DNA from: GCA-2686265 sp036010965 | GTDB lineage: Bacteria; Planctomycetota; UBA1135; GCA-002686595 | Length of the DNA stretch: 11,117 bases | Assembly (NCBI GenBank): GCA_036010965.1 | Contig: DASCMO010000074.1 | Location: forward strand, 1 to 11,117 | Reading direction: 5' to 3' | Part shown: positions 1 through 6,862 of the stretch, in pieces | How positions within the stretch are numbered: position 1 is the stretch's first letter | How the letters are laid out: every line of letters begins with the position of its first letter | Translations under genes and position numbers: made by a program | The notes under the pieces: generated by a model | What the model saw: the letters and a program-made list of their open reading frames with translations, nothing else | What the model was told of the DNA's origin: nothing | Database searches by the model: none

Positions 1-862
1 GGTGTGCCTGGCGGCGCTGCTCCACGAGTTGGAGGTGTCGGGCCTTGACCGCAGCCCGCTCTCGTTCGCGCTCGGCCTCCTTCGCCTGGCGCACTCGCTC
101 GCGCTCCTCGGCAGCCTGTAGCCTGGCCTCTTCCTTGGCGGCCTGGATCGCGAGGCGCTCCTGCTGGGCCTTCCAGTCCACGCGCACTTTCTTGCCATGA
201 GCGCAGTCGTCCACCAGGACACACTCCCAGCAGAGGGGCTTGCGCTGGTCGCACCACAGGTCCGCTACGCGACCGAATCCCATCGATGACCGCAAGCCGT
301 CCCCGGAGCCGATCAGCGGTTCGACGCTCGCCCGCAGCTTCGAAATCGAGGAGGTGCGAGCCACGAGATCCAGGCGGTCGAGGACGCGCGTGATTCCGGT
401 CGTCACGGGCAGGGCGCCCTCGGCGGCGCTCCAGAGCAGGACGCTGCCCAGAGTATTACCGAGGGTCTCCAGCTGGGGCACGAGGCGGGATGCGGCTGTT
501 TCATCCTCGCGCAGGGATTCGAGGTCCAGGCCGTGGGTCTTCTGGAAGACCTCCTGCATGTAAATCTTCAGGGAGCGCGCCGCACCCAGGTAGCGGGCGG
601 CCGCCGCCGGCGTGTTGGTGCCGGGGGGCGCGAAGCAGAGCGCGAGTTCCTGAGCCTGGGAGACGCGCGCCTCATTCCAGTCATCAAAGGCCGCTCGCAG
701 GTTATTCATGCCCGCTTTCGCGCGGGTGGTGGACAGCTCCCGCTGCAGCACCAGCAGCATACCGAGTTCAAACAGGGTGCAGTCCAGAATGGAATCCGGG
801 ACCCCCACGGTCAACTCGATCTTCCCCAGCAGGCGGCTCAAGCGTTCCGAATTCTTACTCAC
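1..862 (-). CDS. Endonuclease III-like (HhH-GPD) [4Fe-4S] protein, apparently lacking catalytic residues; 3' end outside window
   Basis: The reading frame starts at GTG 862, the only start between an in-frame stop and the body, with GGGGAG four bases upstream. It stays open for 287 codons to the left edge, so the C-terminus is missing. Cys204, Cys211, Cys214 and Cys220 form C-X6-C-X2-C-X5-C, exactly the iron-sulfur loop of endonuclease III/MutY. The preceding 200 residues fit the HhH-GPD fold: a DWNE stretch at 61-64, a helix-hairpin-helix equivalent at 131-143, and the segment PVTTGITRVL at 152-161 that aligns with the IAVDTHIFRV block. In E. coli Nth these two places hold Lys120 and Asp138; here both are threonine (T137 and T154), and the HhH glycines are largely lost. 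Ordinary base-excision activity is therefore unlikely. After the cluster, residues 226-287 are rich in E, R, K, Q and A and should form a long helix or coiled coil, not usual for Nth. The gene lies 97 bases after rpsP on the same strand and may be cotranscribed. Fold assignment is fairly sure; loss of catalysis is inferred from a manual alignment; the function is unknown. Confidence 0.75.
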   Translation of the reverse strand, partial: MSKNSERLSRLLGKIELTVGVPDSILDCTLFELGMLLVLQRELSTTRAKAGMNNLRAAFDDWNEARVSQAQELALCFAPPGTNTPAAAARYLGAARSLKIYMQEVFQKTHGLDLESLREDETAASRLVPQLETLGNTLGSVLLWSAAEGALPVTTGITRVLDRLDLVARTSSISKLRASVEPLIGSGDGLRSSMGFGRVADLWCDQRKPLCWECVLVDDCAHGKKVRVDWKAQQERLAIQAAKEEARLQAAEERERVRQAKEAERERERAAVKARHLQLVEQRRQAH

Positions 863-881
863 ACCTCTCCCCGTTCCATCG

Positions 882-898
882 TCCGGGCTCCGCCCGGA
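882..898 (-). other. Perfect GC-rich hairpin just upstream of the endonuclease III-like start
   Basis: TCCGGGC (882-888) and GCCCGGA (892-898) pair perfectly around a 3-base loop, ending 19 bases before the GTG start at 862. No run of T follows on either strand, so it is not a standard intrinsic terminator. It could be an mRNA leader structure, a Rho-type or processing element, or chance in GC-rich DNA. Confidence 0.4.
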
Positions 899-946
899 TC
901 ATCAAGGTATCTCGACCGCTGCCCGTGCGAACTTGCAACGGGCGCG

Positions 947-959
947 CCTCCTGAGGAGG
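947..959 (-). other. Short hairpin directly after the rpsP stop codon
   Basis: CCTCC (947-951) and GGAGG (955-959) pair around a 3-base loop, immediately downstream of the rpsP stop on the minus strand. No T-tract follows, so termination is doubtful. It may stabilise the rpsP mRNA 3' end or be chance. Confidence 0.25.
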
Positions 960-1388
960 TCACTCCTCGCCCTGGTCCTCGTCCGCTGCGGACACCGCGG
1001 CGGCTCGCCGGGCTGCCACGCGCTCAGTGCGCCGGACCGTCTTACGCTCGGCGCGCTCATCCTTGCGGGCGTTGCGGCGCAGACTCCCGGCAGTCTGCTT
1101 GCGCCCCGGGCGCTTGCGCGGCTTGCGGGGTTCGACGCCCTCGAACACACCCATGCGACCGAGGATCGAGCGCACCGTATCCGAGGGCTGGGCGCCGACG
1201 CCGATCCAGTGCCGGGCGCGCTCGACGTTCAGCTTCACCTGCGCATCGGGGTCGGCCGCGATGGGGTCGTACAAGCCCAGATGCTCGATGGTCCTCCCGT
1301 CGCGCGGGGAACGCCGATCGGCAACGGAGATGCGGTAACAGGGACGGTTCCGGCGTCCCGTGCGCTTCAGACGAATGACTACTGCCAT
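960..1388 (-). CDS. rpsP: 30S ribosomal protein S16 with a basic C-terminal extension
   Basis: The 142-residue product opens with the typical S16 N-terminus (AVVIRLKRTGRRNRPCYRI) followed by VADRRSPRDGR, the IEHLGLYDP block, and the KLNVERARHWIGVGAQPSDTV segment (about residues 52-72). S16 binds 16S rRNA in the lower body of the 30S subunit and helps its assembly. Bacterial S16 is usually about 80-95 residues, so the last 50-60 residues are an extension. This is rich in Arg, Lys and Ala (about 86-130) and ends in an acidic DEDQGEE. Start ATG 1388 is fixed by the conserved N-terminus; no clear Shine-Dalgarno sequence precedes it. The gene follows ffh by 169 bases, a common ffh-rpsP pairing. 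However, the usual next genes rimM, trmD and rplS are absent, and an endonuclease III-like gene takes their place. Identification is secure. Confidence 0.97.
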   Translation of the reverse strand: MAVVIRLKRTGRRNRPCYRISVADRRSPRDGRTIEHLGLYDPIAADPDAQVKLNVERARHWIGVGAQPSDTVRSILGRMGVFEGVEPRKPRKRPGRKQTAGSLRRNARKDERAERKTVRRTERVAARRAAAVSAADEDQGEE

Positions 1389-1524
1389 GGATGCGGAGGT
1401 GGTGGGGATCGCTCGCGGCCGACAACGGCGGGCTCGCGCGGGTGCTTGCCCCAGGGCTCAAGCGAGGGCTGCGCGGGGGTCGGCGAGACGCCCTGTGCCC
1501 GAGACGAGGGCCGAACAGGAGACG

Positions 1525-1550
1525 AAAAAACGGCCGCCGAGGCAAGGCGC
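1525..1550 (-). terminator. Weak candidate terminator or attenuator between ffh and rpsP
   Basis: On the minus strand, shortly after the ffh stop, a GC-rich stretch able to form only a short stem (GCC/GGC, complement of about 1533-1543) is followed by six T residues (complement of the A-run 1525-1530). Runs of six T are rare in this GC-rich window. The stem is short, so this is a low-confidence call. If functional it would separate ffh from rpsP expression. Confidence 0.2.
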
Positions 1551-1557
1551 TGGAGGA

Positions 1558-3129
1558 CTATTTCCGCCTTCCCTTGCGCCCCTTGCGAGATCGGCGGTCC
1601 TTCTTGCGGCGCTTGGAGCTGCTTTTGCGGGTCGCCGAGGAGCCCATGGGCCGGGCGCCGCCGCCCAGGGGGTCCGCCAGGTCAGGGGCTCCGCCGGCGC
1701 CACCGAGGCCGCCTCCCCCACCACCGAGCAGACCGCCGAGCCCGCCCAGAAGCCCACCCCCACCTCCGGCCAGCTCTCCGCTGGGAGAGAGATCGCGCAA
1801 GGTGGAGCGCTTGGCGCTGGCGCCCATCTTGGCCCCCAGGCCCATCTTCCCCATCTGCTTCATCATCTTCTTCATGCCCCGGAAGCGCTTGAGCAGGTCG
1901 TTGATAGCTCCCACCTCCTGACCCGCCCCGCGCGAGATGCGCCGTCGGCGACCCATGTCGATCACCTCGGGCTGCAGGCGCTCACGGGGCGTCATGGAGG
2001 TGAAGAGCGCCTCCAAACGATTCATCTGGCCGTCGTCGACATCGAGCTGATCGAGGTTGGCGGACATGCCCGGCATCATCCCCAGGACCTTCTTCATCGG
2101 CCCCATCTTGCGGATCATGCGCAGCTGGGAAAGCATGTCCTCGAGGGTGAAGCTGCCCATCACCATGCGCTCGAAGGAGACCTGGGCCTCCTTTTCGCTG
2201 ATCTGCTCCTGGGCCTTCTCGACCAGGCCCACGACGTCGCCCATGCCGAGGATGCGCCCGGCCATGCGGTCGGGGTGGAAGGCGTCGAGGTCCTCGACCT
2301 TCTCGCCCGTGCCGACGAAGAGGATCGGGCAGCCGGTGACAGCCTTGAGGCTCAGGGCCGCGCCGCCGCGCGCGTCTCCATCGAGCTTGGTCAGCACGAC
2401 GCCGGAGAGCGCCAGCTGGGCGTGGAAGGCGCCGGCCGAGGACACGGCGTCCTGGCCGGTCATCGCGTCGACCACCAGGACCTGGTCGTGAGGCCGAGTG
2501 ACGCGGGCGATCTCGGCCACCTCGGCCATCAGCTCATCGTCCACGTGCAGGCGGCCGGCGGTGTCCAGCAGCACGACGTCGGCGCCCGTGGCCCGAGCGT
2601 GCTCGACGCCGGCCAGGCATACCTCGGGGGGCGTCGCGCCCTCAAGGCGGAAAACAGGCACGTCGATCTGGCCCCCCAGGACCTGGAGCTGCTCGACGGC
2701 CGCGGGACGCTTGACGTCGGCCGCCACGAGCAGCGGGCGTTTCTGGTGCTCGTCGCGCAGCCAGCGCGCGAGCTTTGCGCAGGTGGTGGTCTTGCCGGCG
2801 CCCTGCAGGCCCGCCATGAGGATCACGGTCGGACCACTCTTGGCGAAGGAGAGCCGCGCGTCCTCGGGCCCCATGACCTCGACCAGCTCGTCGTGGAACG
2901 CGTGCACGAACTGCTGCGAGGGATCGACGCCCTCCACGCGCTTCTCCCCCACCAGGCGATCGCGCACGCCAGCGGTCAGGCGACGGGCGACCTGGATGTG
3001 GACGTCCGCCTCCAGTAGGGCACGGCGGACATCTGCCAGGCCTAGCTCAAGCTGCTCCTCGGAGAGGGTCCGCCCCCCGCGCAGGGCGGAGAACGAGGCG
3101 GTCAGGCGCTGTGTGAGGGTCTCAAACAC
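1558..3129 (-). CDS. ffh: Signal recognition particle GTPase Ffh (SRP54) with a Gly-rich and Lys/Arg-rich tail
   Basis: Ffh binds 4.5S/6S SRP RNA and the signal sequences of nascent chains, and delivers ribosomes to FtsY at the membrane. The 523-residue product has the N-domain helices (1-90), then the G domain: P-loop GLQGAGKTTT (107-116), DVKRPAA (138-144), DTAGR (189-193), TKLD (247-250) and the closing GTGEKVEDL (273-281). The Met-rich M domain follows (about 295-430), with the RNA-binding block SRGAGQEVGAIN (399-410) and GMKKMMKQMGKMG (418-430). Typical Ffh is about 450 residues. Here a glycine/leucine low-complexity stretch (about 451-490) and a strongly basic tail (501-523, mostly K, R and S) are added. 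The start is GTG 3129: an in-frame TAG lies four codons upstream, leaving no earlier start. No clear Shine-Dalgarno is seen; a small hairpin sits in its place. It lies 81 bases after murA and before rpsP, on one strand. Confidence 0.97.
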   Translation of the reverse strand: MFETLTQRLTASFSALRGGRTLSEEQLELGLADVRRALLEADVHIQVARRLTAGVRDRLVGEKRVEGVDPSQQFVHAFHDELVEVMGPEDARLSFAKSGPTVILMAGLQGAGKTTTCAKLARWLRDEHQKRPLLVAADVKRPAAVEQLQVLGGQIDVPVFRLEGATPPEVCLAGVEHARATGADVVLLDTAGRLHVDDELMAEVAEIARVTRPHDQVLVVDAMTGQDAVSSAGAFHAQLALSGVVLTKLDGDARGGAALSLKAVTGCPILFVGTGEKVEDLDAFHPDRMAGRILGMGDVVGLVEKAQEQISEKEAQVSFERMVMGSFTLEDMLSQLRMIRKMGPMKKVLGMMPGMSANLDQLDVDDGQMNRLEALFTSMTPRERLQPEVIDMGRRRRISRGAGQEVGAINDLLKRFRGMKKMMKQMGKMGLGAKMGASAKRSTLRDLSPSGELAGGGGGLLGGLGGLLGGGGGGLGGAGGAPDLADPLGGGARPMGSSATRKSSSKRRKKDRRSRKGRKGRRK

Positions 3130-3133
3130 GGGT

Positions 3134-3150
3134 TGCTGACTCTATCAGCA
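3134..3150 (-). promoter_or_regulatory. Hairpin covering the expected ribosome-binding region of ffh
   Basis: TGCTGA (3134-3139) and TCAGCA (3145-3150) form a perfect 6-bp stem with a 5-base loop. The structure ends four bases before the GTG start of ffh, where a Shine-Dalgarno would normally sit, and no such sequence is visible. It could modulate ffh translation. The function is inference only. Confidence 0.35.
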
Positions 3151-3210
3151 CCTCGGAGGCCGCCCTACGACGACTTCACCAACTCCACCGCCGGTGCGCT
3201 CGCGCGCGGG

Positions 3211-4521
<1,311 letters not shown>

Positions 4522-4824
4522 CTCGTCCCTCCCTGGTGCTCGTGATCCGTACTCGTGTAGCGAAGGTACGCCTCGCCGAAGGGCGATGCTCCCTCCTCGT
4601 CGGGAATCCCGGCCCGCCTCCAGCACCAGGATTCGCTCCAGAGCGCCCAAGCCGGCCGTTCGCGCCTTCGGGCGCCGAGGTCGAAGTCAGATGCGAGCCT
4701 GCTCCAGGTTGACTCCCACCCCGGCCCGGGCCTATCATCTCGCCGCCTGAACGACGGGGGTCCCGGGCCGAATCCGCGCCCTCCCCGTGGTCTTTTCGTG
4801 GTCCCTCCACGCTCCGAGCCCGCC
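4522..4824. promoter_or_regulatory. Divergent intergenic region between murA and the TPR/alpha-CTD gene
   Basis: This stretch of about 300 bp separates two genes transcribed away from each other, so it should hold the promoters for both. It contains the murA Shine-Dalgarno GGGAGGG (4527-4533, minus strand) and a rightward sigma70-like promoter at 4709-4738. There is also a 10-bp palindrome GGCCCGGGCC (4723-4732) inside that promoter's spacer, whose 8-base half CCCGGGCC recurs at 4762-4769, and a GCGCC-TTCG-GGCGC stem-loop at 4662-4675. I found no convincing promoter facing murA. The frames open across it are continuations of neighbouring genes or have no recognisable product. Confidence 0.6.
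4709..4738 (+). promoter_or_regulatory. Sigma70-like promoter for the TPR/alpha-CTD-ruvA-ser genes
   Basis: TTGACT (4709-4714) and TATCAT (4733-4738) each match the -35 and -10 consensus at five of six positions and are separated by 18 bp. Transcription would start near 4745, leaving a leader of about 80 bases before ATG 4825. The spacer holds the palindrome GGCCCGGGCC right against the -10 box, a possible operator. Activity is inferred from the match. Confidence 0.6.
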
Positions 4825-6222
4825 ATGAATCAAGAGCTGCAAGAGCCCGCCCTGTCCCCTGGCGCAGCGGCCCCCGTAGTCCAGACGGTGGACCTGCGCA
4901 ACGACCCCATCCCCAGCTTCGCCTCCCTGCAGACCGCGCGCGGGACCGTGTTCCAGAACCGCCGTTCGCTGGACTCCTTCGGTCTCCAGATCGACGCCCT
5001 CGGCAACGAAGGTGAAGAAGGGCGTCGCCGCGGCCTGGGCCTGTGGATGGTCGGGCGCTACGACGAGGCGGTGGAGATGCTGGAAGGTCACTCCGAAGAC
5101 GACGTGGCGTCCTTCACCCACGCCAACGCGCTGATGTCCCTCGGTCGGCCGGGAGACGCCGTGCCCGTATTCCTGCGCCTCTCGCAAGCCTACGCCGACG
5201 AGCCGCGCCCGCGGGCCGGCTGGATCGAGGCGCGCCTCGAGGCGGCACTGGCCGAGACAGACGACGGCGAGCAGGCCGCCGAGGCCGCGGCGGAGATCTG
5301 CGCCGAGGCACCCGAGAGCTTCATGGAGAGCGCCGACGGCTTCTACATCCAGGGACGCATTTGCGAACTGCGCCGGGAGTGGGAGACGGCCGTCGACCAC
5401 TACACGACGGCGCGCGAACTCGACCCGTTCCATCGGCGCAACCTCTTCCGCCTCGCGCGCCTCACCGAGCGCTGGGGCCTGGACGAGCTGGCCCTCGAGA
5501 CCTACGAGGCGCTGGCCGCCATCCAGCCCATCGACAAGAACGTGCTGCTCAACCTCGGCTGCCTGTACGAGGACTTCGGGCGCGACCAGGAAGCGGCCAC
5601 CTGCTACGACACCGTGGCGCGCTTCTGCCCCACCGACCGTCGCGCGCGCCTCTATCTGGCGGATGCGCGGGCCGGGATGGACATGTACTACGACGAGGAT
5701 CTGGAGCGCAAGGAGGACCGCCTCAACCAGATCCTGCGTATCCCGATCACCGATTTCGAGCTGTCGGTGCGGGCGCGCAACTGCCTCAACAAGATGAACA
5801 TCCTGACCCTCGGTGACCTGGTCAAGAAGACCGAGCAGGAGCTCTTGACCTACAAGAACTTCGGCGAGACATCCTTGAACGAGATCAAGGAGATCCTTGG
5901 CAGCAAGGCCCTGCGCCTGGGCATGGCCCGCGACGAGGCTGTGGCCAGCATCGAGTCTCACTCCGGGCGGCGCTACACCTCGGGCGAGAACGTCGAGGCC
6001 ATGAACCGCTCGATCGCGGAGCTTGAGCTGTCGATCCGCGCGCGGCGCACGGTCGAGGCCCTCGGTTGCCTGACCCTCGGCGATGTCGTCCAGCACTCCG
6101 AAGAGGAGCTGTTGGGGATGCCCAACTTCGGCATCACCTCGCTCCAGGAGCTAAAGGACAAGCTCGTCGAACACGGGCTCTCCCTGAAGCCGCCGAACGA
6201 GAACCGGATGATGATGATGTAG
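4825..6222 (+). CDS. TPR protein with two tandem RNA-polymerase alpha-CTD-like domains
   Basis: The 465-residue product joins a TPR-type helical region (about 65-285; e.g. repeats around 174-206, 208-235 and 238-270) to two alpha-CTD-like domains (about 303-367 and 394-457). Both match the E. coli RpoA C-terminal domain in length and motif order: ELSVRARNCL...LGDLV...EELL...NFG.TSL.EIK. The first keeps the equivalents of DNA/UP-element-contacting Arg265, Asn268, Cys269, Gly296 and Ser299 (R316, N319, C320, G347, S350), with Lys291 and Lys298 replaced by Thr. The second keeps Arg, Gly and Ser (R405, G436, S439) but has Arg408 and Thr409 for Asn-Cys. There is no alpha N-terminal (dimerisation/assembly) domain, so it is not RpoA itself. 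No signal peptide or membrane segment is seen, so it is probably cytoplasmic. Start ATG 4825 is preferred; an in-frame GTG at 4798 is possible and neither has a clear Shine-Dalgarno. The protein ends in four Met residues (ATG repeats). It is the first gene of the rightward set. A transcription-related or DNA-binding adaptor role is inference. Proteins of this kind are annotated in Planctomycetota. Confidence 0.88.
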   Translation: MNQELQEPALSPGAAAPVVQTVDLRNDPIPSFASLQTARGTVFQNRRSLDSFGLQIDALGNEGEEGRRRGLGLWMVGRYDEAVEMLEGHSEDDVASFTHANALMSLGRPGDAVPVFLRLSQAYADEPRPRAGWIEARLEAALAETDDGEQAAEAAAEICAEAPESFMESADGFYIQGRICELRREWETAVDHYTTARELDPFHRRNLFRLARLTERWGLDELALETYEALAAIQPIDKNVLLNLGCLYEDFGRDQEAATCYDTVARFCPTDRRARLYLADARAGMDMYYDEDLERKEDRLNQILRIPITDFELSVRARNCLNKMNILTLGDLVKKTEQELLTYKNFGETSLNEIKEILGSKALRLGMARDEAVASIESHSGRRYTSGENVEAMNRSIAELELSIRARRTVEALGCLTLGDVVQHSEEELLGMPNFGITSLQELKDKLVEHGLSLKPPNENRMMMM

Positions 6223-6264
6223 GCCAGGCGCGGTCCCAGCGAGGTCCGCGAGTGAGAAGGAGCG

Positions 6265-6849
6265 GTGTACCAGTACCTCGAAGGAGATGTCGCGGGGCTC
6301 TCCCCCACGCGACTGATACTCGACGTGGGTGGCGTGGGGTACGACCTCTCCGTGCCCCTCGGCTCCGATTTCCCGCCCTCCGGGCGGGCGCGCGCCTGGA
6401 CGCACCTGGTGGTGCGCGAGGACTCCCATCAGCTGTTCGGCTTCGCCGAACGCGAGACGCGCGACCTCTTCCGGCTGCTGCTCTCCGTGCGCGGCGTAGG
6501 GCCGCAGATGGCCCTCGGCATCCTCTCGGGGCTCTCGCGCGGCCCGCTGCTGGAGGCCATCGTGGGCGGCGACGCGGCGCCCTTGACGCGCGTCAAGGGC
6601 GTGGGGCGCAAGACGGCCGAGCAGATCCTGCTCGACCTGTCGGACAAGGCGGCCAGCTTGCGCGACCAACTCGGCCCCACACCGGCGCCCGGTACTGGCG
6701 AGCAACGGGGAAACCTGGAGGACGCGGTCGCCGCCCTCGTCTCCGTCGGCTACAAGGAAAAGGAAGCGAGGCGGCAGGTCGAGCGGGCCGCACAGTCGAT
6801 CGACTCAACGGACCTCGAACTGCTCGTCCGCACCGCCCTCCAAGGCTGA
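6265..6849 (+). CDS. ruvA: Holliday junction branch migration complex subunit RuvA
   Basis: RuvA binds four-way DNA junctions as a tetramer and loads the RuvB motor for branch migration in recombinational repair. The 194-residue product has the usual length and three parts. An OB-fold comes first (1-64, opening MYQYLEGDVAGLSPTRLILD). Next are two helix-hairpin-helix motifs, SVRGVGPQMALGIL (74-87) and RVKGVGRKTAEQIL (109-122). Last is a C-terminal UBA-like domain III (about 149-194, EDAVAALVSVGYKEKEA) that contacts RuvB. The start is GTG 6265, which gives the family N-terminus; AAGGAG lies only two bases upstream, a short spacing. It lies 42 bases after the TPR/alpha-CTD gene and 13 bases before serA, so cotranscription is likely. 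ruvB and ruvC are not in the window. Confidence 0.96.
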   Translation: MYQYLEGDVAGLSPTRLILDVGGVGYDLSVPLGSDFPPSGRARAWTHLVVREDSHQLFGFAERETRDLFRLLLSVRGVGPQMALGILSGLSRGPLLEAIVGGDAAPLTRVKGVGRKTAEQILLDLSDKAASLRDQLGPTPAPGTGEQRGNLEDAVAALVSVGYKEKEARRQVERAAQSIDSTDLELLVRTALQG

Positions 6850-6862
6850 GGCACCTGCACCC

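Noticed and set aside
863..946. Promoter for the endonuclease III-like gene (TTGCAA with a GATACC-like -10)
   Set aside because: The spacing is about 20-21 bp and the -10 match is poor, so I do not call a promoter.
240..1892. Several plus-strand frames across the left 1.9 kb
   Set aside because: They are antisense to the endonuclease III-like gene and rpsP and show no family features.
1360..3018. 552-codon open frame on the plus strand, antisense to ffh
   Set aside because: It lies opposite the certain ffh gene, shows no known motif, and its His/Leu/Asp-rich composition is that of a GC-rich antisense shadow.
4522..4824. Possible SRP RNA (ffs) or other small RNA gene in the divergent region near ffh/murA
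   Set aside because: I looked for the SRP RNA tetraloop and internal-loop signature and did not find it. The TTCG stem-loop at 4662-4675 has only 5 bp and no U-tract.
4735..6096. 453-codon open frame on the minus strand, antisense to the TPR/alpha-CTD gene
   Set aside because: The plus-strand frame has clear domain matches. This one is Val/Leu/Gly/Ala/His-rich with no recognisable domain.
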